The position numbers and the translations under genes were made by a program. This document shows, one piece after another, positions 42,810-55,925 of a stretch of DNA of 64,000 nt. Positions within the stretch are counted from its first letter, which is position 1, and the number at the start of each line of letters is the position of its first letter. This DNA comes from Acanthococcus lagerstroemiae (lineage: Eukaryota; Arthropoda; Insecta; Hemiptera; Eriococcidae): contig CM063109.1 of assembly GCA_031841125.1 (NCBI GenBank), positions 30,632,038 through 30,696,037 of the forward strand, read 5' to 3'. The notes beneath the pieces were generated by a model. The model worked only from the letters and a program-made list of their open reading frames with translations. It searched no databases and had not been told where the DNA came from.

Positions 42810-43395
42810 AAATTCTATTCATTTACTAGACTGAGGATACTCGCTCTATACAGTAAGGAGATAAAATTGTAGGGAAAGTAATACTGATTTTCACGTCAGT
42901 ATCTGCTATACCCTCAAATGATATCTTCAGACGACTCAGGACACTCCAGTCTTCTAATTTTGGACAGATTCAACTGAGCAGTAATTAAAAATCAACGGGT
43001 AGTTAACACAAACAAAACTATACTCATGAATGAAGTTGTTTCTGAATTTGTAATATAATTATTATTATGCTAAAATGATGAACAACAAGATTAAATACTC
43101 GAAGATATACTGGAAGTGGAAACTCTTTCTGAGATATAGGTTGCTTAATTTCAGGCAGAGGCGGCGGTACGGGCTAAAAGACGCCCCTACATAAGGCCTC
43201 GCGCTAAGAAACGGAATATTAGGGTTTGCGCCGGTACTAGGCCTAATAATATGGATTCTACTTGAACTTCTTACACATTGAATAATTTCGCAAATAGCGG
43301 TTTTAGGAGCTGCCCAAGCATGCGACCTCATTAGGGCGCGTAAAAATTAGGTTTTGAACCCAACCCCTTCGAGTGTTACCAAAGGGAACTGAGAA
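42810..43395. other. No gene recognised
   Basis: Anonymous. GGCAGAGGCGGCGGTACGGG at about 43152 is a GC-rich island, not assignable. Confidence 0.4.
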
Positions 43396-43399
43396 CATA

Positions 43400-43790
43400 T
43401 GTGACCTGGAATCATAAAATGTGCCTCTGGTGTCAAAAAATAATTTTTCAATCTCGACAATTCATATAAGTAGAAAAAATCACGCTCTTTTGAATGAAAC
43501 AAATTGCAGCTTCCTATCGCCATTAGTTTTTCCACAAAACGCATTTAAAAATTTTACATCAAAAGTTTATAAAAATCCATTTATATGGCACTGTGTGAAA
43601 CGGGTCTAGGGGAATGACAGAGAACAAGAATTCGAAACGCGGTTGTCATAGCAATGCGTAAACGCACCACCACAGGTGTACACACGCTTTGTACATCTTT
43701 GCGTACCACTACTACCATCCCACCTTTACACTCGTTTATTTTGAAAATCTGTTTTCGCATGAGAGGCATATTTCATGATTCCAGGTCACA
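43400..43790. mobile_element. Mariner-type MITE, copy 2
   Basis: It begins TGTGACCTGGAATCATAAAA and ends with the near-exact complement (CATGATTCCAGGTCACA), flanked by TA at 43398-43399 and 43791-43792. The interior matches copy 1 at 30239-30606, about 23 bp longer. One difference in the left repeat (A for G) separates it from copy 1. Confidence 0.92.
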
Positions 43791-43799
43791 TATAATAGT

Positions 43800-44690
43800 T
43801 GATCTTCTGAGAATCACACGAAAACCTTCATTTTTTGATTGCAGCTCATAAAATGTAATGAAAATCAGATATGTTTTAACTGATCAATTGAGACTATGTT
43901 TCCTATAGCGAAAACCGATGAAAGAATTCCCACCGTCATCAAAATAAGACGCATCCAATGTGTGTACTATAATTTCATTCTTCCAGTAATTTGTTAGACC
44001 ATAAAATGCATATTTTCAAAATATTACTTCTATTTAGGGGGAAAAAAGAAAAAAAAATCCTTTGCAAAATTGTGACAAAGAGTTGGGAAAGTCATGGACT
44101 ATAATCTGTAGAAAATTATGCTAAATATAAATTCGGATACCTATTTTGAAAAATATTAGGTTAAGAAATTGAAAAGCTTAAATGAATTGTAAGGAAATTT
44201 AAGAAAAGGTTAGGGAAATTACAAATTAATATGATTTTGCACATTCAAACCTTTTCAACGAGCACTCATGCACCTTATAATATAGTTCGATTATTTCACG
44301 AGATACACAGAGAACATTTGATTTATTTCAGGAAAATACCAATTTTATAAGAACATCGAAAACTCAAAAACTGGTGGATATCATGCAAAATGGTTCCCCA
44401 CTGTAGCGAATTCAAGATGCTACAGGAACTTTGGCCTTTCCTCCCTTGGAGTCATCATTAACACTATGGTATTCAAATGAAAATAAAATTATAATCAAAC
44501 GGCTCCCAACAAGGGAGGACCCTTTCAGGTCAAAAGATTTGTCGGTCTCTATCCGTGAGAATACTCAACTTTTTGTTTCTTGCGGTGATCCCGCCCCCTC
44601 TACCCTTCAGAAATTTCTAGTAAATTTTCGACTCGATATCCTAAACGATTATTACTTGTATTTTCTCACAAAAGTTGTTTACTGAGTTCA
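43800..44690. other. No gene recognised
   Basis: Anonymous AT-rich DNA. The 84-codon frame at 44431-44685 has normal amino-acid variety (LESSLTLWYSNENKIIIKRL) but matches nothing known to me and has no splice or promoter context. Confidence 0.4.
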
Positions 44691-47060
44691 GCCCCTACTA
44701 GAAAGAAATTCTAGATCCACTGGTTCCTCAGTTTTGAGACTGTTTTAGGCTTAAATCTTGTTAAACATTTGTCAAGACTTCTGGATATGTTCTCATCATT
44801 CCTAAGGATCTTCAAGATCCGTTTGGAAACTATTCTTGGCTTAAGTGAGATTTTTGAAAGCTGTTCTCGACATTATTAGGACTAGTTGAGACATGTTCAT
44901 ACTCATTCAAGATCCATTTAAAATCATTCAGACGAGTTTAGGCTTCTTCGAGATTCGTTAAGATGTTTTAAATCCTGCTTTAGATTTCTCAATACTTTGT
45001 TGGGACTCTTACAAATATCGCTGAAACTTTTCGAGATTATTCTACGCTTCATTGAGACTTTTGAAACTCTGCTAGAGCTTAATTAAATGCTTATAGAAGA
45101 GGATTCAATATTTTTTGAAACTCTTCAAGGTTTTACGAAACTTGTTTCTTTTAGTGTCTAGTCGAGTCTTAGGAAGTCTCAAGATCTAAAAAAGTCTCGG
45201 AAAAGTCTGAAAAAGTCACTGTAGATCGTAAAGTAATAATCTTATGCAAGTCCGAAAAAGCTGTGGAAATAATCTGGGACAATTCTGCACGAGTTTTGAA
45301 AAATACCTGACAGAATTTTAGAAATGTATGAAGAGACATCCCTCCTTCCCTCACCGTAGAAAATTGAAAATACCTATTTCAAAACTCATCTGAGTGAGTC
45401 TTAAATTTGTTTTTCAAGCCTGGAAGAGTCTGAAAAAGTCTAAAAGAAATTTGAAAAATTCTCCGTGGAGCGTAAAATAATAATCGCAGGGAAGTTTGAA
45501 AAAAGCTGCAAAAATCAGGGGCGGATCAGCACTTAAGCATGTGAAGTATTTGTATAGGGCGCAGTAAAGAGAAGGGCGCCATCAGGGGGCGAAAAAAAAT
45601 TTCAACACAAATGCAGGCACATGCGCGCCGACAGAGGTCGCTGGGGGCACCAATTTTGGTCTTGCTTCCTACGCTAGAAAGGGTTAATCCGCCTCTGGTA
45701 AAAATAATCGGGAGCAATTCTGGATGAGTCTGGAAAGTACGCCAGACTAAATTTTGGAATTTTATGAGGATATATCCCCTACTCCCTCAAAGTGGGAAAA
45801 AACTGATGAAAGGATCCATTTTAAACCCATCTCAACGAATATTAAGAGGTTTGTAGAAGTCTGGAAGAGTTTGAGACAGGGGCGGAAATGGAGCGAAAAC
45901 ATTGAGGGGGAGGGACTGAAGCCCCAGCGGCTAAAATGACTTTATAAAAATCCAAAAATCATAGCCCCCTCCCCAGAAAAAAAAAACTATTAAAAATAGA
46001 TTTTTTCTCTGTGATACATCCTTTGTAAGAAAAAGAAAAAAAATCTTAATGTATTAAGATTAATTTAAAAAATAAAATTGTAAATTTAGTCGAAAGAATT
46101 TCAACGAAGTGTGAGAAGTTATTCCCGCCTTCCTCCATTTCCTCCGGAAAAACGTTGAAAATAATGATTATCTTAACGAATCTTGAAGGGTCTTATAAAT
46201 GTCTGGAAGAATCTAAGAAAATTGAATTAATAATCTTGATCAAGAATGAAAAAGTTTTAGAGACGGCCTTGAAGAATTCTGGAAGAGTCTTAAAGAATAA
46301 AACACGTCTAAAAGGACTGAAAGAACTATGAGGATACATCTCTCCCTCCCCCCATCCGAGCAAGAAAAGATGTACAAAATGCCCATTTTATTACTCATTT
46401 TAACGAGTCGTAAAGGGTTTAGCTAGTAAAAATCTGGAAGTGTTTTAAGAAAGTCTTTGTAGAGGAATAATAATCTTATACCTACAAATCCGAAAATTGG
46501 AAGACTCTCTTGCCGAGTAAAATAGTCTGAAAGAATTTTAAAGATGTATGGGGAGTTGTTCCCTCCTTCCTCCCTTTCCTTCAAAAGTTGAAAAACGTGC
46601 TTATCTACAGGAATCTTGAAGGGTCTTGTAAAAGTCTGGAAGAGTTTACGGAAGTCTTTGTAAAACCTGAAATGATAATCTTGAACCAGAATGAAAAATT
46701 GTTAGAGACGACCTTGAAAAATTCTGGGACAGTGTCTAAGAATAAAACACATCTGAAAGGACTGAAAAAACGATGAGGACATATCTTCCACTCGCCTTTC
46801 CGAGCCGGGAAAAAAGTACAAAATGCCTATTTTCTTGCTCATTTCAACGAGTCATAAAGGGTCTAGTAGAAATCTGGAAGAGTTTTAAGAAAGTCTTTGT
46901 AGAGTCAGGAATAATAATCTTAAGCAAATCTGAAAAAGTTTCTTCTGGAAGACTCTCTTGCCGAGTAAAATAGTCTGAAAGAATTTCAAAGAAGTTGGGG
47001 GATAAATCCCTCTTCCTCCGGGCTGGAAAGAAAGTTGAAAATTACCTATTTTTATGGCTT
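44690..47060 (+). repeat. Degenerate satellite array with about 220/440-bp periodicity
   Basis: From about 45150 the words AGTCTGGAAGAGT, AAGTCTTTGTAGAG, AATAATAATCTT, TCTGAAAGAATTT and CCCTCCTTCC recur in the same order. Anchors ACTCATTTTAACGAGTC (about 46396) and GCTCATTTCAACGAGTC (about 46837) are about 441 bp apart. Intervening GAATCTTGAAGGGTCTT anchors (46178, 46610) are about 432 bp apart and offset by half, so two ~220-bp subunits alternate. The left part (44690-45150) is made of shorter ~25-bp variants (TTGAGACTTTT). A hAT-type MITE is inserted at 45516. Frames such as LVEIWKSFKKV only translate the repeat. Confidence 0.82.
45516..45697. mobile_element. hAT-type MITE, family 3, inside the satellite
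   Basis: A 182-bp element with ends CAGGGGCGGATCAGC and GGTTAATCCGCCTCTG. Flanks GCAAAAAT (45508-45515) and GTAAAAAT (45698-45705) are an 8-bp duplication with one mismatch. The terminal GGCGGATTAA word matches the end of the decayed hAT at 4244. It is GC-richer than the satellite around it and interrupts a repeat unit. Confidence 0.88.
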
Positions 47061-47470
47061 AAATCGTTGAAAAAAAAGTTTACTCGTTCCGCTCACTATC
47101 CTAGGAGAGCTTCGAAGTGTTTTTTTTTTTCTAATTTTTAATTTTTTTACTCGTAAAATTATAAATTATCCCTGTTCTCTTCAGAATTTCTCTATTTACG
47201 TTACTGCCCGCAGCCACTTAGTTTTTGAGCTTCTGAAGTCTAAGGTAACATCCTGAAACTTTGAACTCAATTTGATCAAATTAACGGATCCTCCATTTTA
47301 TGAGAACATACTTCGACTTTCGACTCCTAATCATCCACAAAGGACACACAAATGGAATTACAAAAAAAAAAATTATTCTTTCGCATCCAAGTTCTCATAT
47401 GGAAACGCAAAAATTATTTTTTCAAAAATGCCCAGCTTTTAAGGTGAGTCAATAAAATTTCGTTGACTGT
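47061..47470. other. No gene recognised
   Basis: AT-rich spacer with poly-T and poly-A runs between the satellite and the next MITE. Confidence 0.5.
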
Positions 47471-47847
47471 CAGTGACGTACCGATGGGGAGGGGGCAACT
47501 TACACCCCTTCCCTCAGTAGGAATTTTTCTCTCAGCAGCTGGGAAAATTTACCAAAGCGAGTTGGGAAAATCCAACAAATTGAAAATCTTTTTTTTTTTT
47601 TTTTTTTTTTGCTTTGATACTTGGGAATTGAGTTGAGAAGTTGGGAAAACCCAACGAGTTAAAAGAAGGTTTTTCTTCTTTTGCTTTAATACTTCGGAAT
47701 TTTGAGTTAAGTCAGTTGGAAAATTCTAACCGGTCAAAAGGGTTTTTTTGCTTTGATACTTAGGAATTTTGAGTTAAGGCAGTTTGGACTTTCACAATTT
47801 TTACCCCCCCCCCCCCCCCCAAGGAAAAACTCTTCTGTACGCCCCTG
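47471..47847 (+). mobile_element. hAT-type MITE, family 1, copy 2
   Basis: Ends CAGTGACGTACC and GTACGCCCCTG. Flanking octamers TTGACTGT and CTAACTCT agree at 5 of 8. Same orientation and internal order as copy 1, but the GTTGGGAAAATCCAAC / GCTTTGATACTTGGGAATT module is present three times in tandem (near 47560, 47645, 47725). This explains its extra 165 bp. Confidence 0.82.
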
Positions 47848-47849
47848 CT

Positions 47850-50800
47850 AACTCTGTTATTACTTTTCAGAAGAAAATTGAAAATGGCAAAAAATATTAA
47901 GGGAAAAACTGATAAATATTATTTTTCAAACTTTTTTGGGGGGGAGAGGTAGAAACTGGAAACCGAAAGGGGGTGAAGAAATAGGAATCATGATGAAGAA
48001 TATTACTTTTACAACTTTCTCCCGTGGAGAGGGAGTGGAAGGGGGTGTTAGCCTGTGATTGTTACGGTAGTGGCCTTCATGATTTTCCTAGTGGCCTGCA
48101 CAGGTCCCAATCCATCCCTGATACTTTTTTTTTACATTCAAATTAAAAAAAAGGCCATTTATATTGGAAATCACTGGCCCGACTACCTATACGTGTCTTC
48201 TATGCGAGCTGCTGTATACTCACAAAGCATATCATTCGACTCGAAAGCAGACAACTTAAACTGAGACTCACTGGAAACTTCCACATCTTATTATACCTTT
48301 CTGAAACGGTTCAAGTGTCTAGCTCATTCCATACCAGAATCTGAAGAGTGAACTACGGTAACTCCAGAATACGGAAATGCCAAGCCGAAAATTCACTCGC
48401 CTGTCGTCACTTTTCGCTGTGTCGTTGCAAAACAGTCAGCTGGAGTTGGTAAGAGTGAGTCAAATTTTAATTTCACTAAACGAGGACGCGGAAAAGCTCG
48501 CCGTGAAAACGATGTACGTTTCCCGGAGGACTGCGAGCTACGACAATTACGATGAAGCCGAAATTAATTAATACGAATATTAAGGTAACTCAATATCATT
48601 TTCTTAATTACTAACCGTCGTTATCTCCCCAATTTAACAGTAAATGACTTTTACTCGAGAAATTAATAATTCGAAATACTTACCTGTTAACCTTTGCGTT
48701 TAACTGATTTGCGTGATAGGCGGCGACAAATTTCGGAACAGTTAGTTATCTGCGGTAATTAGCGCGCCAGCCCGTCGCTTACTGAAAGGTAATGTGGGAT
48801 AAATTTTCATTTTATGATTTCAGCGGTACCTAAATTCATCGTCTGCTTTCTGATTTCATCGTACATTCTGGTATTCGCCGACTGGAAAATATTAACATAC
48901 CGAATTGCATCGCATCATCGCGTCTCGCATCACACCGGATACTTGTTTCCAACAATTTTAATATAAATGCAAATTTTTACCAATTTTTGGAACATCTCGC
49001 CATCACCGGTGCATGCGTGTGTAGTCTATCGGTGCGTGATTAAAAGTTCAACGTATGTGGAATAATTAGTGCTAAATTTCAAGTTTACCGGTTTTCTTGA
49101 CAGACTTGCTCCTATGATACTCGTCCAAGCATCTTAAGAAAAAAAGAGCATGTGTGCTTTGCAGATGCCTCAAAGAATGACTTAGGGGTAGGGATCGGAA
49201 GTACAAATGCAAAAGCGCTGACAACTATTCAATAGCACTCTTCTTAATAACGGGGGGTCTCTTTTGCACTGACCCCGTTTCATATTTCTCATACAATTTT
49301 GAACTAAGTGAAATTTATTTTATGAAAAACATATTCAACCACTTTCCATGATCTTTCATTTTTTTCCTGCGTGATTAACACAACTGTCATCATGTACCAA
49401 CTTTTTTTTTTTCTGTGGTGTTGCCACAACTGTGAGATGGATCCCCGCAGGGTCTGATCTCAAAATCAAAGGTTGCTCCCTTCAGTGCCGTCTAAAAGCA
49501 TGATAAGGTGTCTGCTGGGTCCGCTGACTACCTGCCCTTAGCATCAAAAACTATAATGTGAACCTTGTACAAGTAGAAAATGTCTTTGAGAATGGATTGG
49601 AACAGTTTAACTGTGGGACCAACAACAAAAAGATTGTTTGAACGATTTGAATTGAGTACAGTTAAAAAAATAAAATAAAAACAGGCAGTTAATGGGGAAA
49701 TGGCACTTTGGCTTTGTTTACATATTTTGCCCCCAAGTTTGATAAAATTGATAAAAATCACTGAATAATTTTGCACTTTTTTCAAGTTAAACCGAGTTTT
49801 TGGTAATCGGTGGTGAAAAGTTGACTATTATTACTAAATTTAATTAGAAATAACGTAAATCCGAAATACATAATTCAAAATGTTGAGCTACTTACTAGTA
49901 TATTCAATTTTCAAATTGTAATAATTTGCGAGAGAATGTTCGAAATCATATGGAAATTGCTTTATAAAAATGTAAATACCGTTTCCTACAAATTTTATTC
50001 TTATCATTTTTCACATAATTCCGCTTACTTTCGAGAAATTTTGACCTAAATAGAAAAATTTGTTAATTTCGCATTAGACTACATGTATTTCATTTTGGTT
50101 CTTTCCCCCAATATTGATAACAAGCGTTCTGGTGACGTCATGTGCACTGTCTTCTTGGGAAACAGACGAAGATTATAAACAAAATCGTGATTTATGATAT
50201 CAAAAACAAGAAGTGTAAATGATACAGCCGAGAGAGGCGTACCTTTAATGACGGAATACAATGAAATATTGACCCAAAACGAGGATCAGAAACAATTTGT
50301 ATTGAACATTGTCGCGGAATATCTTTAAAAATTTTCGGATGCTAAGAAAGAAACTTTAAGTAAAAAGTAGAATAAATTATGTTTTATTTTAAAATAATCA
50401 TTTCGAAGTATAAATAATTAGATACACCTTTGTTTTCACGTTTGTATACTCTCAATTTTGCTCAATATGATTCTTAATGGCAAATGATGAATGCCAGACA
50501 TTCTGAGAGGGGGGGGGGCACATGTTTCACCATAGGTGGGGGACGGGGGCTACAACTGGTATGGGAGTTAATCCTACCCAAGTAGGGATCAGATTGGGTT
50601 GTTGAAACTTGGAAATTTTCAATTTCGAAAGATTTGCCTGATACTTTGATTTTTGTTTTAAATTTTGTAAAATTGTGGGGCTCACCGGCACCACTTCTTT
50701 TTCACTAAGGGGAAAAACAAAAAATAGGGAATTATTTTCTCACCTTAGATAGAGCTTGTCACTGCCACAAAGAAGACTAGACTTCTCGCACTCAGTTCTT

Positions 50801-51780
50801 ATATTTTGCTTCTTTGACCCACTATTATGAAAATGGGGAAGGCGATGTAAGTCTCTCGAGCCCCCCCCCCCCGTTGAGGAACCCAGACTTCCCGGACCAA
50901 AAAGGTCAATCCAAAGCAGCAGCACACTCGTTGCAATAACAATGTTTCCAAAAGAAAGAAAACTATATACAAAGTTCACTGAGTAGTTTTCGTCCGAAGT
51001 GTCTACTTTCGTATTCCAGAAATTCGACCCGCCGAATTTACGATCGCCAGTGAAAAATTTGAAAACCTCAATGGGTTTTAATAAAGTCTATCTGTATAGA
51101 ATCCATTCGAATAATTTAGACATAAACACGGCCACCGAAGGTTTTACGATGAATTTATGTGGTGAGCATGTGCGGAGAATCGACCGATTCTGTAAGTGAC
51201 TCGATTGTAAAATGCTTTTTAATACCTGCAAAAGCCGCCGCGAATTCACTCAGGAGAAAGTCGGCCAAGTTTTACGAGATGGCCGCTGTGGGATTAGTCT
51301 GTTATTTTGCAAATATTTATGAAATGATTCGAAATGACGACTACACGCAGATACGCTGCGCCCTGTTACGAATAACTTAATGACGGAAGAGAGAAGTCGA
51401 TCTTACGATTTCCTGGGGCGGTTTAAAGCACAACAAAACGTGCATTTTATGGTAGCGTTTTCAACAGCGCACTATCTGTGTAAGCCTCTGTGAGCTTACA
51501 ATCGCTAGGAAAATCGAGAAAGCCAGCCATTCTAAATTGGTCCTTTTTAATCAAACGTTAAAGCGAATGGGATGCTTTTTCATGTACGGGATTTCGCTAT
51601 CTCGGTTTGTTAAACCCCACTGTCCGCAGCCGCACTCAGAGTAGGACCCACACATTTTGGAACATCCTTACATCCGTAGTCATACTCGCAGGCAAAATAT
51701 GGAAGCCTTGGAATAGTTCCTCAAAATCCGCTGAAATGCTCCCCCTCCAAAGAGAAAAATTGTAAAATAATGCTAGTGAA
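47850..51780. other. No gene recognised in about 3.9 kb
   Basis: Anonymous DNA with poly-G and poly-C tracts at 50508-50518 and 50860-50873. Stretches 48370-49060 and 50990-51640 are richer in CpG and less repetitive. Several open frames of 60-85 codons exist (for example 48377-48571 and 51159-51380) without recognisable motifs. A distant gene's intron is possible. Confidence 0.35.
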
Positions 51781-51802
51781 AGAATTCTTAGCATTTTTTT
51801 GA

Positions 51803-51890
51803 GGCTGTTGAGATTGTTGAGGTTGTTAGGGTTGTTGGGGTTGTTGGGGTTGTTGAGGTTGTTGAAATTGTTGAGATTGTTGTTGAGATT

Positions 51891-51928
<38 letters not shown>
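51803..51928. repeat. (TTGTTGRGG)n and (GA)n microsatellites
   Basis: About ten degenerate TTGTTGAGG/TTGTTGGGG units run directly into about 17 GA units. Simple-sequence expansion. Confidence 0.95.
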
Positions 51929-51929
<1 letters not shown>

Positions 51930-54350
51930 TTGTAACTAGTCAATGTGAAATATCTTTTTGTTTACATTTCACATGCATAATGTAAAATGAATGTAAAATA
52001 AATCAAAATGAGTAAAAAAAAAAACAACTGAAGTTCAATTTTTCAATTAAAATTTTTAAAACTTGCACACAACTGGAACTACAGTCAAAAACGGTCGTCT
52101 CCTTGATCATTCAATTTTATAATTTATACTCTTCAAATTGACTATAGTCATTCATAAGAAAGTAGAGTGTTTTATAAAAAGTGAATTACAAAAGACAAGT
52201 GTAAAACAATTGAAAAAAAAATTAAGCAATTCAGGCTAAAACAAATTTTAACATTTTCCGCCAAATTTAAACTTACAATAAAAAATTTTCAAAGAACAAA
52301 ACCTAACAAAAAATAATAATTAATAAATCTTATAAATCTTATTTAAAAAAAAAAAAAAAAATCCAGTTAAAACTCATCGGACTTCGTGGTATCCGTAATT
52401 TTTACTTAAACTACTTTATTTGTTTTATTTTACCGTCAAAATTTGATTCATTTCATCTCAATTATTTATTTCATAATTCCTTTTCAATTTTGTATTCTCT
52501 TTTCTTATCATATCATTATCATCTATCACACATCAATTATGTTTCTTTTCGCATTTTACATTCAGTTTACGTAAAATGAAAATAAATCATTTTACATGTA
52601 AAATATGTCAACCCTGCATTTGCATATTTTTCCTATTGATTATTTCCAGTGCATTATCTTTGCGATTCATGAAATTTCAAGAAAGTACGAACAGAATGAT
52701 CCCAACTTTGTTACGCATATACCTACATGGTTGTTTTTTTTGTTTTTTTTCCACATTTATGTATAAGTTATTCATTTCTTGAGCCAGGCGTGCATTTCGT
52801 TCGATTTACCTAACAAAACTCCTGCGTTTTGATACCCATATATTGCCTTGTTTCGGAAAGGAATATTTTTGCACATTTTAGAAATTTTAGGCTATTTTTG
52901 CGTATTTTTGAGGTTTTTAGAGTATATTTTATGCCCCTATTTCGCAATTTTTACCGCATAAATCAATTTGCCCTAAATATATCGAAAAAATGAAGAATAC
53001 TTGGCTTGAACTCTCTTTGGTTGCATAGTGGTGGGTGGGGGTGTAACAATCACTCTAAAAATTGAAACATTATTTCATTTTTCATCTCCCTTCCTCTGTT
53101 TTTGGAGCCACCTTATCCCCCCGGCTACTTACATAGATAGCGGAGCAAAACTATGTATTTCATACTCAATCAGCAGAACGGAACTTATTAAAACCTACGG
53201 TTGAGAGCTAAGAAAAATTTGCTTAGAATGATCAAAACTCCATGTATATTCCTTACAAGAAGAAGAGAGAGCGTGTGACACTGTTGCACTTATCCAATCG
53301 ACTTGAAACTTTGCATAAATTTTTTCTGTAATTCGAAAACCGATTAAGGGGGAAACTGGTGATGATTCTTATGTTCAAAAACAACGGCTACCCTGAGACG
53401 CAGTCTGAGTTACATACGAGTAACCTTCAGTTGATCTGTCGATAATTTGGGGTCGCAAATTCAAAACATCCCAGATTTTCAATTTCGCTTTCAGATCGAC
53501 CTTAGTCATAGAATCTTTCGGATCCACTAAAATCGATTACGATGTTATAATTTTTCACTTGGAAAGCTGAAAACGTTGAGCGTTATAAAAAACTCTCGAG
53601 CGCGCTCTCGAAAAGTGTCGAGGTCTCGACACTTCTCCCCATTTCATGTAGATTAGGTACTTCAAGTTGTCACCCATTTGTAAACATCGCATAGTCGACA
53701 GAAAAAATGAAATACTCTCGCTAGTAATTTTTAATTCGTGTACCCTTGCGGATTAAAATACGGTGACATACCGGATGGCTTTCTTAGTTTTAGAATTTAA
53801 TTTGATATTTTTCCTCTTTCGACGCATGTCAACGCCAATTTTCGTTCGTGATACCGACGACGCCACGCGCGTCTAATTTAAGAAACACTATTTTACAGAT
53901 CGAAAAAAATTAACTTTTGGAATTTCTCTCACCGAGGAAAAGGGGAAAAGGGACGTTCTAGTTATGAATGGTATAACTTGGCTCCGATCTAAAGAGTGTT
54001 CATTCATTCATGCTATTTTAGTTACGTGTTGTGACATAGTTAATGGTGGGTGAATCAGGGAACAGAATCACTGCAATCGGCTCGGTAATTTCCCCGGCAT
54101 GTCACATTCAAAAGTAACCTAAAATCGAGCAGCACTGTAACCTTTTTTGCCTTCTGTTTTAAGCTAGTTTGAAGTTCAACCTCACAGTCTCAGGAGACAA
54201 AATTTTAATTTTCGAGTCAATAGATCGTAAACGGACCATTTTGAACATCGAACTTTTATTACAGTTACCTAGGTTTCTTGCGCTAGGATTTTCAAATTCT
54301 ATTTTCTAAGCAATTTTTGGTGACATGGCTTCTCTTAAAAAGATATTTTT
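51930..54350. other. No gene recognised
   Basis: AT-rich with poly-A runs (52344-52360). TTTACAT words near 51960 and 52555-52610 recall the MITE at 55256 and may be decayed relatives. A perfect palindrome lies at 53614-53635, arms AAGTGTCGAG and CTCGACACTT around GT. Confidence 0.4.
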
Positions 54351-54369
54351 GAGCGAAAAGGAAGAGAAC

Positions 54370-54885
54370 AAATAATAGACTCCAAAAAAGGAAAATATAA
54401 GTAGAAAGATGAGTGAAATAGGTTGAAAACCTGTATAAAAATGAAGCAGGTATAAGTAAGTGTGTGAAGTGTATGAAGAAAAAAGGTAGAGCTTATTTTA
54501 AAATCAAAATTTGATAAAGCCCTAAAAGAAGAGAAAGCGGGTAAAGCGGGAGGAGTTGATGAAATTGCTAGTGAGTTCTTGAAGAATGCGGAATTAGTAT
54601 TAAAAACTCTATAATATGAATTAATATCTAGAATATAATATTACGATGCAGGAGAAATGCCGATAAATTTCCTAAAGAGCAAATTAATTATGATCCCTAA
54701 AAAGTAAGCGCAAGCAGTTGTGAAGATTATGGTACTCTAATTTTACTTTAACATGCAACAAAAATTCTAGCGAGGATAATAAAAAAGAGAATACAAAGTA
54801 AAATGGAAGGAAGGGTGGGAGAAGATCACTTTGGATTCAAAAAAGGTAGGGGAACTCGGGAGGCAGTTTTATGTTTGAGAGTTTT
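54370..54885 (+). pseudogene. RTE-like RT N-terminal fragment
   Basis: It reads FDKALKEEKAGKAGGVDEIA, EFLKNAELVLKTL, GEMPINFLKSKLIMIPKK, then in other frames ILARIIKKRIQSKMEGRVGE, DHFGFKKGRGTREAVLCLR. It matches the block preserved at 35462-35911. Stops and shifts at about 54613, 54706 and 54750. It breaks off at 54885 against a poly-C tract. Confidence 0.8.
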
Positions 54886-55255
54886 CCTCCCCCCCAAAAA
54901 AAAAATTGAAAAAAAAATTAGATGATGTAGGTAGTCTGTCCAGTATATAAGTTGACACTCGTATTTTGTCCTACAACGCTCAAGAACCTGTTTTTCAGGG
55001 GTCTTCAGTTTACGTATTTTAAAAACAGTATCTGCATATTCAGACTCGTCCTGTTCATTCCTAGAACCTCAATTAAATAGAAGTGGCGGGAGTCAAACTG
55101 CTCTTTGTAAAATGTTTAAATATGTATCTTGGCATAGGAATGAGATAGAAAGATGAGACAGAAACTGGTTTACATAGAATGAGTGGTTCCAACCCTTGTC
55201 ATTGCGTACAGGTGAATTAAATTAACTCTTTCGTGTATAATTAACTAGGTGACGC
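54886..55255. other. No gene recognised
   Basis: Begins with C and A homopolymers and then anonymous DNA up to the next MITE. It probably belongs to whatever interrupted the LINE. Confidence 0.4.
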
Positions 55256-55517
55256 GTTTTTTTTTTGTTTACATTTATTTTATGTGTAAAACACTCCATA
55301 AGCGAAAATTCGTTTTCTTCTTTGCGAGTACATAAATATGAAAGCGAGCATTTCATAATGCTTCAGGACGCTTATTTATGATCTAAAAGCATTTAGTTTT
55401 AAATCATCGTTCAATATTAGGAAATGGTTTCTTTCATATTTATGGATTCGCAAAAAAAAACGAATGTCCCCTTCTGGAGTTTTACGTGTAAAATAAATGT
55501 AAACAAAAAAAAACTGG
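55256..55517. mobile_element. MITE-like unit with TTTGTTTACATTTATTTTA arms
   Basis: 55256-55290 and about 55483-55517 are inverted copies of 35 bp with a few mismatches (TTTGTTTACATTTATTTTA, then TGTGTAAAAC or its ACGTGTAAAAC variant). The interior is 190 bp and AT-rich. Flanks GTGACGC and TGGACCC show no duplication. Confidence 0.7.
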
Positions 55518-55925
55518 ACCCTGATTGCTGCGAATGCTGGAGTAGCTGCGCAACAATCCTCCTCATGACGTTATCCATGAAAAGGTCTATTCAGTTTGCG
55601 AAACCAACTTGTCTCATAAATATGCAAATGTCATCTCTAATTCCAAAAATGGAAAAATGTTTACGTTTTAGAAAAATCCCTACATTTTGAGCCCCATTTC
55701 ATATTGCCACCTTGCGTAGTTTACATAATTGAGATACAAATGCATATTTTTACATACCTATTTCATGTATTTTTCGCGTTTTATTTTTTACATATTTCGC
55801 CAATTTACAAAACTTGCCAAAATACGGCTACTTATTTGCATTTCATCCACGTAAAAAAAATCGACACGTCTCAGAAAGAATTACATAAAAAAACAAAAAC
55901 AAAAAACAAGTAACCTCTCTACTTG
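55518..55925. other. No gene recognised
   Basis: AT-rich, A-rich end (55880-55910). Frames here (55424-55690, 55704-55913) overlap the MITE or are low complexity. Confidence 0.45.

Noticed and set aside
46773..46973. Frames such as LVEIWKSFKKV
   Set aside because: They translate the satellite; the same phrases recur with the repeat period and are interrupted at random.
49188..49205. TAGGGATCGGAAGT as a hAT end
   Set aside because: No opposing end with matching 8-bp flanks was found.
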